Shown piece by piece: positions 35,251 to 46,703 of a DNA stretch of 64,000 bases. This DNA is from Guyanagaster necrorhizus. Taxonomy: Eukaryota; Basidiomycota; Agaricomycetes; Agaricales; Physalacriaceae. The position numbers were made by a program, and so were the translations under genes. The notes under the pieces were generated by a model. That model searched no databases, was not told the DNA's origin, and saw nothing but the letters and a program-made list of their open reading frames with translations. The number at the start of each line of letters is the position of its first letter. Position 1 is the stretch's first letter. The stretch is from assembly GCF_019112545.1 (NCBI RefSeq), contig NW_025064900.1, positions 302,325 through 366,324 of the forward strand. Direction: 5' to 3'.

Positions 35251-36310
35251 TGGTTCTGGTAGCTTGTGAAAGTTTTTCTTGGTAAACAGATCATGAAAGT
35301 CTTGTGCCCACTCAGATACCAATTCCTCAAATGTTTTAGTCTCCTTCTTCTCATTCACTCTTGCTGCCAGATCATTGACATAATGCATTGCTTGGACATG
35401 GATTGCATGATCCATATTCACAGCCATTATTGTTTTCTCATCTTTCATCTCCTCATTTCAGCAGTCCTCCAGATCTTCATCAGGCAATTCAAAAGGTATT
35501 TTGCAACACTGGCACCAAGCAAAGGTGATTTGTCCAGTCTTTCAATTGATTAGCAGATTATGCTGAATAAGCCAGTCATAACCCAGGAAGATCTCCTTGG
35601 ATTCTAGTTTGATCACAGCTAAGTTGATTCATTCTGAGTGATCTCTGATCATTAGTTGGAGTTTGATGAACTCAGTAATTGATCCAGCTTGGTTCTTTGT
35701 TCCATCAGCATTGTATACTGAGATCAGAGCCATGGTGGCTTGAGTGGAAAGATTGTGCTTGGTGACAAAAGCATGGTTGATAGAACTTCCAGTGCAACCA
35801 CTGTCAACTAGAGCTGTAACTGCATATGCAGATCAGGTAGTTAGGGTCTCAATCTAGGCTTTAATAATAAGGTCCTTCCCAGTAGCCTTTTATTGCCAGA
35901 TGTACTTTTTAGATCCTCTCAATTCATCCAACCATTCCAAGGCTTGATTCCTTTTCACCTTTCTCATTCTTTTGATCATCTTGTCAATCACTTCTTTAGC
36001 TCATGTCTGGTGTACCCAATTCTTGAGTACTGCTTTAGCCTTAGCTTCATTCTTGGCATTTCAGATGGTCCATCAAGTCTATTCAGTATCAAACAGCTTT
36101 AGCCAACTATTGGGGGTCTCTCCCTCTGTTTAGCTTATAGGCATTTGAGCTTTGGTTTTTTGCAATTCCTTTGGTGTGTTTGAGGTGGTAGGATTGGGTA
36201 TATTCAAATGTGCATATAAATAAGTACCTACAGGGCTAGCATAAGTCCAACCAGTGGCATTCTGAGACACACCATTAAGTCCTTTGGCTGACTGAGTGGA
36301 ATCACTCACT
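35251..36310 (-). pseudogene. Element E protease and linker
   Basis: The protease signature V-D-S-G-C-T-G-S-S lies at about 35808-35782. The linker (A-I-H-V-Q-A-M-H-Y, then F-H-D-L-F-T-K) is open at 35448-35242. The pol frame begins at the gag stop near 36310, where GTG overlaps TGA in the -1 register (V-S-D-S-T-Q-S). Confidence 0.8.
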
Positions 36311-37260
36311 TATCAGCCTCATCTTTTATTTTCTCAACCTTCATATCCTTTTCAAGTTCTTCAAGTTCATTAGCTTCCTTCTGCAACTCAGCTATCTGTG
36401 CCTAGATCTCCTCATGGGTTTGTTTCTTCTTTGGGCTGTTTCAGGACAAGTGACCTTTCTTCCCACAATTGAAGCACTTCCCATTCTTCTTTAGCCTGTC
36501 AATGTCCATAAGCTTCTCTTGTCTAGTATAAGTAATTCTGGTACCAGTCTTCTGAGCAGAATAAGAGGGTGTGAAAGTTGAAGGAGACATGTTGGGCTTG
36601 GCAGAGATCAGCACATTAGTTTTCCCCTGATGATTAGGCTTCTTGTCATCCTGCCAATAGGCATTCTCTGCTTTCTGTCAGTGTCACTCCTTGTTCATCA
36701 TAATGCTCTGTGCTTTTCACTCCTCATATCTCTTCAGGATATTGAAGCTGATGTTAGAGATCATCTTGGTGTAAGAGGGAGAAACTCTATTCTTCAGATA
36801 CTCCACTAGGCATCTGTTGCCTTCAATATTGTCAATGAGCCCAGCCAGCTTAGCAAGACATTTAAACTCATCAAAGTACTCACTGGCCATCTGTTCTCCT
36901 ATCTGTAGGTCCTTCATCTTCTTCTTGTGGACTTCTTGGACTGCTAGATTAATAAATTTATCATGCACCCTCTGTTTGACTGTTGGCCAGGATGGCAGTT
37001 GATAATGCCCTCTAGTTGTGGAATAGAGATCCTGACTTTTCAAAGTCCACCAGACTTTAGCTTTGTTCTTAAAGTAGGATGTGGCAAAAGCAACTTGATA
37101 GATATCAGCTGTTAGATATGTGGAATACACCTCAAACTATTATTTGCAGTCAATTAAGAAGCAATCAATATCATCAGAGTGTCCTTTAAAAAGGTGTGAC
37201 TTCTGTAAGAGATCAGGCTTGCACTGTATAAGGACTGAATCATTGGCAAATGGTTTCATT
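36308..37260 (-). pseudogene. Element E gag capsid and nucleocapsid
   Basis: Capsid is open at 37130-36717 (137 codons), with W-W-T-L-K and Y-F-D-E-F-K-C-L-A-K-L-A-G matching elements B and D. The zinc knuckle at about 36476-36434 reads C-F-N-C-G-K-K-G-H, and then its last cysteine is lost. The gag frame ends at TGA near 36308, preceded by Asp-Lys. Confidence 0.82.
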
Positions 37261-37299
37261 GGGTTCAGGTAGTTGTGGAAGGGAGGTATCTTCTGATGT

Positions 37300-39222
37300 G
37301 GCCCAGAGAATGAATGAAGAGATTGGTCTTCAGCAATTGGACTCCTGATGGTTTGTTCTGTTGGCTCTCTGATGATCCTCCCATTGATGACTTTGAATCC
37401 CTGTTTAGTAGCCTCAGAGTCATCTCCTTTAGTCTGATCACTGGGTTTGGCTTCTTCAGCAGGGGATTATCCTTTCATCAGCCAGCTTCCCTGCAGCTTT
37501 CAGGAATATCTGGTCAGATTCTTAGCATATAAGATTTGTGGTCACCAGCAGCATATAAAGATTATAGCAGTAGTTCAGATAGTTGATGCTGAATAAACAG
37601 CCTATTTTGGAGGGATGGATGGTGTGTTCAGCATTGGTCAGACATTAAACTGAGATTGATAATCCAGAAGATTAGCCAGAGGGTCTTTGGGATAGGCTTG
37701 ATTATAAAAAAAAATAGTCTGCTCAGTAGCACCATATTGTAAAATATCAATTTTTTCAATATCACTTGCTACTAAATACTCCTTTTCAAGCAGGGTCATA
37801 CTCCATTCTACATCTCAGAGAATCTCTATGACCCTCTCCTGATATATCCTCTTAAATTCTTTTTCTCTTTCCTGCTGTATTTCTTCTTCCAATAGGTCTT
37901 TATCTTCAGGTTTATAAAATCCCTCAGACTAGTCAAAAGGCATTGCATCCTGATCATCATTCTCCTCACTGCCCTCATTGTCTCTGCTGTCCTTCTTAGG
38001 AGAGTTGCTGGGCAGATCAAAGATAGATGGCACTCAGGGTTTCACCACCATAGGTGAGCTGTTCTTGAACACTGGGTTCAGAGTCAGCAAGAGGGGCAAA
38101 TTGGAGGAGGAGTCCTTTGCTAAACTTGCCTCTATCCTCTGCTGCCTCCACTGCTGCACAATATTCTTGGAGTCAGTCAGTATTTCACTTGTTGAGAAAT
38201 ACTCCAGCAACTCTGCCTCAGATGAGTCATTGGATGGTTGCTTCAGAGATGTGGGCCAGAGGTGGAGAGCAGATTCTGTAAGCAGATAAGAGTGTGTCAG
38301 AAGTTTGAAGAAGGGGAATTTCTGCGAGAAAAGAGGAAGGCTCAGTTCTGGGCCAACTTGGCTCTTGGAAAGGGGTTTGAAACTCACCATGGTATTCATC
38401 TCACACATAGTGGTTTCTCCTTTATCTTTATCAGCTTTCTTCTTCATATTGTTCTCACTAGTAGGCTTCTTCAGCACTATACCAGGCTTTGGACTCTGAT
38501 TGGGTCCTGGCTGGCTGAGTTTCATGGGCTCTCACAGCATCTCTGTTAAGATCCTCAATATCCTGCCAGCAGAGAGGGTCACCTGAGAGTTCTACTCTTC
38601 CTTTTTGATATGCTTAGTCTCAGCTGTCAGAGTCAAGGTTGCTGTCATGGGAGTTAAGGCTTGAGTCATTCAGGCTTCTGTTTTCAAGCATTGCATAGAG
38701 AGAGTCATAGGCTGAAGCCATCTTAGAGGTATCAAGAGAGTCTTGAGCATGGTCTCTAATTCTATGCTCTGAAAAGGCAGTGAAAGGGGCAGGAGATGGT
38801 TCTGTATTAAAGAAATTGTTAGAGATATTCTTATTCTCATGGTCTGAGACTGGGGGGAGGTTTGGTGAGTCATAATGGAGGATATGTCAGTGGTATTATT
38901 AGTGGTATCAGTTTTCTTCTTATTCCATCAGAAGAACTTCCAGATTTGTGATCCTGAAGGCAGCTTCTGGTATGGTTCTCTGCACAAGCTCATTGGTGGC
39001 TCAGGCAGACTCAGGAGGGAGATCATAGAGGGGGAGGATGGACATGATATTTTGGGTTCAGCAGTAAATTGTTCAGAGGCCATAGTAATATCTGATTACT
39101 CAGGCAGTAACAGACTGGTTTCCTCAGCAAAGATAGACAATAACAAGAAGCCCAAGTGGAGTGCTAATAATGGCACTCATGAGCTTGAAAAAGTTGTTTG
39201 TGGGATTGTGAGTTGATAGCAT
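37300..39222 (-). pseudogene. Element E gag N-terminal region with hydrophobic segment
   Basis: ATG at 39222, 59 bp from the LTR. The hydrophobic run (M-S-A-I-I-S-T-P-L-G-L-L-V-I-V) is followed by Q-S-V-T-A and V-I-R-Y-Y, the same order as in B and C. In the same frame, A-Q-D-S-L-D-T-S and Y-D-S-L-Y-A-M lie near 38745-38695. Stops are frequent. Confidence 0.65.
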
Positions 39223-39267
39223 TCAGTTTTCTTTACCCCTAGTGTGCATAAAAAAAGGAAAGCAGAC

Positions 39268-39280
39268 AGCTTCAAGCTAA
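39268..39280 (-). promoter_or_regulatory. Element E primer-binding site (self-priming type)
   Basis: TTAGCTTGAAGCT (minus) next to the LTR faces AGCTTTGAGCTA in the LTR from 39454. The mismatches are TG against CA, the two decay products of one CpG, so the ancestral pairing AGCTTCGAGCTA would have been perfect there. Confidence 0.65.
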
Positions 39281-39281
39281 C

Positions 39282-39732
39282 TGTTAGATCTAACTGGCAC
39301 ATGATCTGAATACATGATAAACTAGCACTGTATTGCATTCATACAGTCATGCTAGAGTCCACTTAATGTGTTCTTGATAAGTAGAGTGCTTTAAGGCCAG
39401 AGACAGGCTAGGCTCAAGAGAAGATAGTATGAGATAAACTTATAGCTCAAAGCTGGACTACTACAGTGAGAGCTATCCTACTTATATACTGTTTAGGTTG
39501 TAATAAATATAACTACTGCATATTGTACTATTTTGTGCTATGATACTGGTCCTGCCTAGTCATCAGAGATAAGACAATAGAGAATTGTCTGTGAGTGAGA
39601 CAACTGAGTACAATAGCATTTCATCTGTTGTGATTATCTAGTTTTCTCATGTCCTTCAAGAAAATGCTCAAGATAAAATAGGCACTCTGATAAGATAAGA
39701 AAAAGAAAAGATATGGAGAGAAAATCATAACA
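39282..39732 (-). repeat. Element E 5' LTR
   Basis: TGTTAGATCT...AATCATAACA in plus orientation, 451 bp. TATA box at 39488 and predicted transcript start at 39454 (minus), 34 nt apart. Confidence 0.92.
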
Positions 39733-40874
39733 ACTGACAGAACTATAGACTCACATTTTAATAAACATGATCACTGGTCTATCAGACTGTAATGGCTTCA
39801 ATGCTATTATGGTCATTATGAATCACTTCTCTAAGACAATCATTCTGATCATCTATACCACTGAGCTTTCATCAGAAGGATGGGTGAAAATACTACATGA
39901 CAAGATGTATGCCAAATATAGCATGCCTCAAGTGATCATCTCAGACTGGAGATCTCAATTCATTTTCAAATTTATAAAAGATCTCTATCACCTCCTGTAG
40001 ATTAAAAGCAACACATTAACTGCCTATCACCCACAGACCAATAGGCAGATGGAGTGCATCAATGAAGAAATTGAAAATATTTACAAATCTTCATCAATTA
40101 CTGTCAGAATGACTGGACAGAGTGGCTTGCACTTACCATCTTCTAATGTAACAATCATATTTATTCAGCAAAGGAAAAACTCCATTCTTTATCAACTATA
40201 GTTGTTATCCAAACATCACAACCACAGACAGACACTCTGCTCAGACTCCTGCATCTGTAACATTTACAGAATGAATAATCCAGATTCATAAGAAAACTCA
40301 AGCAGCACTTGAAAAGACCACTGCTGCAATGAAAAGCCAATATGACATCTGAAAATGTGCCTCTGTCCTATATGCTGTGAATGATAAAGTATGACTCAAT
40401 ACCATTAACCTTCATCTTCTCTGTCTAAAATGAAAATTAGCAGACAAACAAATAAGTCCCTTTACAATCATTACAAAGGTTGGTCTCTCAGCCTATAAAC
40501 TCACTCTCCCTGCCAGTTGGAAGATTCACTCTGTCTTCAATGAAGTGCTTCTCTCTCCTTACACACCTCCAGCATTTCTAAACCAGGAACATCCACCTTC
40601 TTCAGAATCAGATCTTATGGATGGTAAAGAATCATATGAGATCAAGACAATTCTTGACTCCTGCCTTCACTGAATATAGAGACACAGTGAATATTGCCTT
40701 TCTACCACAACTGACTATCTTGTTAAATAAAAGAGATACAGACAAGAATTCAACTAATAGATAAACAAAAAATAGATGTCCACTGATGATGCTATTACCA
40801 CCTACCATGACTGCCAGACAGGCCCCTCATCTTAAAATATAACTATTGGGATGATGGTCTTAAGAAAAGGGTAA
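39733..40874 (+). pseudogene. Element D integrase core and chromodomain
   Basis: Resumes D after element E. The integrase core is open at 39767-40000 (M-I-T-G-L-S-D, then V-I-I-S-D-W-R-S-Q-F). The chromodomain is at about 40625-40800 (Y-E-I-K-T-I-L-D-S, then D-Y-L-V-K). A purine-rich tract (AAGAAAAGGGTAA) ends just before the 3' LTR. Confidence 0.85.
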
Positions 40875-40958
40875 TGTTATGATTTTTCTGCTTATCTTAT
40901 CTTATCAAGTGTCTATTCAATCATAGGTGCTTACTCATTATCTATCCAGCTGGACTGA
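40875..40958 (+). repeat. Element D 3' LTR, part before X3
   Basis: TGTTATGATTTTTCTGC..., matching the start of the 5' LTR at 13672. Its last bases, CTGA, are the left target duplication of X3. Confidence 0.88.
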
Positions 40959-43166
40959 TAAAGAGGTCTTGCATGCATATAAAATGAAAGCTTATTTAGC
41001 AGAGTGCTATCCACTGATCACATTCATATCAACACACACATAATACTTCTTAGTTTATTGGGGGATTATAATATGATAAGAGTAATTATAGCAAATATAA
41101 TTGTCTCTCCAATGATCCACTGCACATGAATAGCAATAGCATATGTATAATAGTCCTAGATCTCTCTAATTCTCAAAGCTTTTTATTTAAAAACAAGAGG
41201 AGGCAATAAATATTGTCAGGCCTCAAGACAAAGGTATTGTAGCTCAATATAATACTTTAAAACACTCTCACAAAACTCTCAGAAAAGTCCTAAGCACTGC
41301 TCAGATCAACTCAAAATCTCTAAAACACACACTACATGACTCAAAGCTTTGTGCTCTAAGCAGAAACACTTCACAAACACATTCACAAGCATCAAAGAGT
41401 TCAAACCTCTGTGCACAAGTTTCTAAACTGATTGTAGACCCATAGTATTTGAACCTATGCAATCCAGAGACACAAAAACACAATAAAACTCTGTCTACTG
41501 ATCCAAAGAGTTTGAACCTCTGCCAATCTGTGAAAATAACACAAATAACCCTGTCCACAGGCTAAAGGGTTTGAACCTCTATCAACCTGTGGAAATAACC
41601 AAACAATGAGCACTACTCAAGCCAAAGATATTAGATCCAAGCATCATATGAGTTGAACTCATGGTAAACCAATGCTGTATTGTACTCATACAGTCATGCT
41701 GGAGTCCACTTCAAGTGTTCATCTCATTGTGAGGTTCAAGGTATTGTAAGTGGCTTGAGAGTGAATAGTATAGAATAAACTTTAGCTCAAAGCTGAGTCT
41801 ACTACAGTGAGAGCTATGCTACTTATATATATCTGAGTGTGATAAATATAGTCCTACTTATTATATCTACCTGTAGTCCAAAACTAAAGAGCATGTAATA
41901 TGTGCATAAAACAATTAAATATTGTCTATTGTTGAGGCATTAGTCACAAGCTGTAGTACAATGGTGTGAGTTGTCTAATATAGTCATAGTTACCAGTTTG
42001 GCCAGATAGATAGACACTTTGATAAGATAAGATAAGTGAAAAAATCATAATAAAAGAGTTTGAATCTTTGTCATATAGTGCCTCATATCACAAGTACCTC
42101 AAAAACTCAAAAGAGTGTCCTTCAGACACTGCTCTCTTATTCTCAGGCTAGAGAACAATCCAAAACCTCTTATTAAATCGAACTAGAGTCCTGCAGAAGC
42201 TTCAATGCCTTATACAGTTCTCAGATTTCTCTTAATAATCTCAATTAAGGGTCTATTCTTTCATCTGAAGTTACAAACACAAACCCAGAGCTAGAGTGCA
42301 AGGCTTTCATGTCCAATACACTGCAACTGTAGAAGGTCAGAAACTTGTCTACTACTTTTACAACATGGTATTTAAATAGACTACTACTGTACTTACTAAG
42401 AGACATCTAATATAGTAGTTTCAATGTGTGGGACTCTATTTCAGAGTCTCTCATGAGTCATTCATATGCATGTCACTGTCTGACATGCATATTCTGCTCT
42501 GGGTCAGAACTGTGCCTTCTGTTTCTATGCAATCTGGCATTGGTTAGCTCTGTTAGTGGCCTAGCCACAGGTCTCTTTGCTTTCTTATCTCCTTGGAATT
42601 ATTCTGCCATTCCCAGAACCTGTTTCAGACCACTGGAGCTGTCTCTCATGTCTGAAGTTAGCCACAATTGTTATGTTCTCTAGCTGAGTGTCTGTCTTTC
42701 TTACAATATATCACTTCTGGGCTAGAGCATATTAATTAACCCACTCCATGGTTATGCATCATATATCAGTACATGCATAAAGTCCTGTGCAAAGGTGATA
42801 TGCAGAGTCCCTTGCATGAAAGTCTCTTGCATGAAAGTCCTGCACAAAGGTCATACACACATGTTCCTCATGTATAAGGTCATATTCATAGTTCTATATG
42901 ATTTCTATTCTTAGTGTGCAAGCTCTGTGCTATTGTCAGTGCATTCAGTGTCAAGTACTGAGACTTTCTGCATAGTGTGACTCTTCAGTATTATTCTGAA
43001 GCTAATTATGTACTCTATCAATTATCACTCAAGCCTATTATAGCTAGTCTTTCTTTTATTGTGCTCTAGCTCTATTTTGCTTCACATGCTTAGTAGTACT
43101 TTTGTACTTAGTATGTAGTACTGTATTTCACAAAATCATATGCCTGGACATGTTCAGGACATATCA
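40959..43166 (-). mobile_element. Repeat X copy 3 (reverse), interrupted by a solo LTR
   Basis: Reverse-complement copy of X1/X2 (ends TAAAGAGG...GACATATCA). Flanked by CTGA (40955-40958) and CCAG (43167-43170), consistent with decay of an ancestral CCGG. The uninterrupted D LTR at 13780 supplies the empty site. B-box-like motifs at 41397-41407, 41445-41455, 41508-41518, 41567-41577 and 42056-42066 (minus). A solo LTR is inserted at 41629-42052. Confidence 0.8.
41629..42052 (-). repeat. Solo LTR related to D/E LTRs, inside X3
   Basis: 424 bp, TATTAGATCC...AATCATAATA with a perfect 5 bp duplication AAAGA (41624-41628 and 42053-42057). TATA box at 41829 and transcript-start motif at 41794 (minus). 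Confidence 0.9.
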
Positions 43167-43170
43167 CCAG

Positions 43171-43538
43171 TAATCATGCCTATAATGGATAGCTTATGTC
43201 ATTGTACTGTGAACTTGCAATGGATGCTTCAACAATACATGCATTCCATTGTTTCATGCATCTATAACACATTCTTTAGTTCCAACTCACAGGTAGACAC
43301 AATAGGAAAGACTATATTTATCTCAAGCTAAAAACATATATAAATAGTGTAGCTCTCACTGTGGTAGACTCAGCTTGAAGCTAAAGTTTATTTTATACCA
43401 CTCACTCTCAAGCTTATTTGCAATATCTTGATCTTCACAATAAGTGGAACAACATAGGTGGACTCCAGTGTGACTGTACAAATGTGATACAACACTAGTT
43501 TATCACAAGTTCCACTCATGTGATATTTGAGTCTAATA
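43171..43538 (+). repeat. Element D 3' LTR, remainder after X3
   Basis: Aligns with the rest of the 5' LTR. Ends GAGTCTAATA (C-to-T in TAACA). The flank GCACC follows. Confidence 0.88.
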
Positions 43539-44369
43539 GCACCAAGGTATTATTGCTATTAGAACATGCTTTAGACATGATAAGACTGAATGGTATGTGT
43601 CTAAAGGGTAAAGATTTTCCTATATAGTATTTAAGTGAGTAGTTTACAATTTGTAACTCTAGTCCTGAGCTATGGTTCAATTTACCAATTAATCCCCTTC
43701 ACCCTTTGTGAAACTTTCTCAATGGCATTTAGCACTGGTAACTTAAGCCTGCCTACTTTCCATAACCCTTTATGCATCTCTTATCATCATCCTTTATATC
43801 ATCATCTTACTTACTTTATAGATTTGGTCAGACCCTGGCACTTGGCAGCATTATATTTGTGGGTGTGATTAGTCATTGTCTGACACTATTGAAAATGAGC
43901 ATTGGCTTCTGAAAGACTGGACAAAAACAGATAGGGCTTTAGTGAGTATGTAGTAAGTGATCTGGAGATGCACAAGATAAGTATAGAGATGGTGCAGAAG
44001 AAGATCTTCAGCAAAATCTTATAAGTCTTGAGTCCCACACTCATTAGTGCATAATGCATTTTCTCATGATGAACAGAAACTATGTTTGAAATTATCATAC
44101 TGACTACATGCTTAGTTTAAATTCCTGGCAACAATTATAGCTGCATATTGGAAGCAACTGTATCACTGCAACATCTCTACAATAGTTTCCACCAAAAAAT
44201 AAAGAAATAAATTTGAAAAAGAATGAGTGCTTATATAACCACTTATTGTATCTCAATTTCTCACAATTTCTTTTCTAATCCCTGGATTGATACTTGCAAA
44301 ATACTACATCTGTATCCTTCCATATTCTGAGAAGAGACAGCAACACTGAAGGAATAACCTCAGCACACA
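43539..44369. other. Island flank, no identified gene
   Basis: Outside the LTR elements. A hydrophobic minus-strand frame of 70 codons at 44098-43886 is the only open stretch of note, and I cannot assign it. The C-terminal half of the laccase would be expected here but is not recognisable. Confidence 0.4.
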
Positions 44370-45660
44370 GCACATGTTTGACTCAAATGTGTCAGTTGCA
44401 TACCTGATCAAGGCATCCTCCAGCTTGATCTGACAGTGGTTGTTTCTGCCAACATAGATCAATCTCACTAGGCCAGATCTTGATGAATATTTTCTTGATA
44501 GGACAGGTTGGTTACCAATTTCCTAGTCTGCAATCAACTGGGACATATTTCAGTAACTTTATTAATTTTCCTATATGAAATATAAACAAACAACAAACCA
44601 GTATCTTTGGCCTAAAGATGGGAAAAAATGGTGTTAGTTGATGCTCATCTTCAGGGAACAATGATGAACATACCAGTGAAGATCTGGAATTCATCTGCAG
44701 TGTATGGAACATGATTTACACTGTCAACTTCAGTAATCTTCCTGTGTATTACCAGTAAATAAAGAACCATTGAAAGAAAAAAGACTGATAATTACATCAA
44801 CTGGTTATCAATAGAGACAGTGAATGCTGTATCACAGGCAGCCTTGATCATTTGAATGTGATATCTACATTGTGCCCATCAGAGAAATACTATAAGGTAG
44901 ACATAGTGTTCCCTGTGTGACATTCATGATGGCTAAATCATGTGTAGGGTTCTCACTCCATATAATTCACCAAAATTAACACTGCCATACCATTTCAAGT
45001 TGTTAATAAGTGTTATATTCAGAGGTGCTACACGTTGATTGGTAGTCACCATGATGGAAGTGAGAATCAAATTGATAGGAAGCCTAATTGTTTGCCAGGT
45101 GTGTGGTACCAGTCTGATAACATTAAGATGCTAGTACTATCTGAGGATAAGTTATGCTGGGGTGCAAACAAGAAGAAATGAAAGCATACTATCATCGACA
45201 TCATATAAGTTGGCATGTGGATTATCAGGGTCATAGATAATCAAGGTCCCATGAAGCCCATCACAGTATTGAGTACCTGTGGAGATTGCCATTAGCACAT
45301 TTCATAACTGTATCGACAAAATTTGTACACAAATGAGAGTGTCTGGCAGGATCAGAATTATACAGAAACGAGTTGCCTTTCATGATAGGACACTGGCTGA
45401 GTTTAGTAATAATAATGACCAGTTTTAATCACTTCATACTATCTGATTCACAAAAGCAACCCTATCTGCCTGATTAGTCTCCTTCTGAAAAATAATGTGC
45501 TAGTGCTGAAGGAAGGCAAAAGAAGGTATGAAATATGGAAATGTCTAATAAAGAGAACATATGATAGATATGCTCTGCAGAATTTCATCATCATTGAGTT
45601 GGTTAACAATATTGATTTGGAATATTCACCTTGAAAAGAACCTGCATAGACAATGTTGTC
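44370..45660 (-). pseudogene. Laccase (multicopper oxidase) pseudogene, N-terminal and middle exons
   Basis: Laccases oxidise phenols with four copper ions and are normally secreted. Minus-strand exons in order: F-Q-I-N-I-V-N-Q-L (about 45620); copper loop H-stop-H at 45505-45497 (expected H-W-H, TGG to TAG); Q-K-E-T-N-Q-A-D and F-V-N-Q; Q-C-P-I and H-S-H-L (about 45340); T-Q-Y-C-D-G-L with L-Y-D-V-D-D (about 45270-45195); L-S-D-W-Y-H (about 45120); N-V-T-Q-G-T; S-I-D-N-Q-L-M; and I-F-T-G-Q-R-Y-W (about 44660). The exons are separated by short introns with CTAAC-like branch points. Two donors, at about 45562 and 45460, read AT in place of GT. With the stop in the first copper motif this is a pseudogene. 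The third domain with the remaining copper ligands is not found. Confidence 0.85.
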
Positions 45661-46600
45661 AGATATTAAAATGCATTATACTCTATTTTCACTGTCTTAT
45701 ATCTCAGAAAAGAAGCCATGATTTCACTCCCTCCTGACATACATATGCTGTGCTTATACACTGGGATGTTGGCTATATCTTGTGCTGTCTTTTACTTAAG
45801 GGCTATGCACTATCACCATATTGTATGATTGTTGGTAACTATTATACAGAAGATGGACTGAAGCCAAACTTGCCCCCAATGACAGTACAGTATATTGTTG
45901 TTCCATCACTGTCAAGTGCTCTTTCAGATGATCATACAATTTTATAATATGGCTTGAATTTAATCTTAATTTAGAGCTTCTTTCAAGCAAAATTATCATG
46001 CATATTGCACATTATGCAGCCATCAGCCAATCTGGAATTGCTGCATCACTTTTGTAGCATTTCCTCTCTGCAGTTTGACTTTTTGCAGCTATCTCATCAA
46101 TTTCTTGTTCATGTTCAGAACAGTAAGTGTGACTTTCCCTTAATTCATGGATACTTCTGGCCTATCTCAAGTTTCAACATACCAACTTATTTGTATAAGT
46201 GCATTTCTCTTCAACTAAGGTTTGCTGAAGATTTTCTTGGCCCAGACTCAGTATGTTTTACATTCGATATCTCTAACCAACCAGTGGCACTTCAATAAAT
46301 GATATCAATGCTGAATAATCCACTATACATTGCTCTTTTGAGTCTTCATGAATTATCTAGCCTTCATCCATGGATCGACTCATAAGTCAAACCACAAGCC
46401 TCACAAGTCTCATAATAATCTGGCAAGAAAAGATTTCTTTTCTTGATGGATACAGTCATTGTCCAATATTTGATATCAAAAGCAAAGAGGTAGCAGCAGT
46501 CTCACATGCCTGATAAAGCTGTGTATGTAACCCATATTCTGTGTTAAAGTGAGGGACATCAAAATTCTCTGCCAAGGCTCTGATACAATGAATTTAACTG
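45661..46600. other. Intergenic segment between laccase and SOD
   Basis: Presumably held the laccase 5' end and the two divergent promoters. Short open frames occur on both strands (for example 45796-45999 minus and 46005-46298 plus), but none matches a family I can name. Confidence 0.35.
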
Positions 46601-46703
46601 GTGTCAATCATGACTCACCTGTATGTCAGGACTCCGATTCTCATGTATAAAGCATATAAAGCATATAATGGCTTGCTCCCCTCACTACTGCTTCCTATCC
46701 AAC

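Larger units (their letters stand above)
30625..39732 (-). mobile_element. Element E: complete minus-strand chromovirus nested in D
   Basis: Perfect 5 bp duplication ACTGA at 30620-30624 and 39733-39737. Both LTRs are 451 bp once repeat Y is removed from the 3' copy. The internal part (32493-39281) carries the full gag-pol order on the minus strand, with a purine tract (AAGAGAAGATGA) just before the 3' LTR. Frames are heavily interrupted. Confidence 0.92.
13672..43538 (+). mobile_element. Element D: old plus-strand chromovirus split by nested insertions
   Basis: D's pieces are 13672-15138 (5' LTR, gag N-terminus), 25130-27658 (gag, protease), 28736-30624 (RT, RNase H, integrase start), 39733-40874 (integrase, chromodomain) and the 3' LTR. 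Insertions B (TSD TCAAC), the LTR at 27659, the LTR at 28277 (TSD CTAAT), E (TSD ACTGA) and X3 each account exactly for a gap. Flanks ACATC (13667-13671) and GCACC (43539-43543) fit a 5 bp target duplication with two transitions. The nesting makes D the oldest element between 13.7 and 43.5 kb. Confidence 0.85.
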
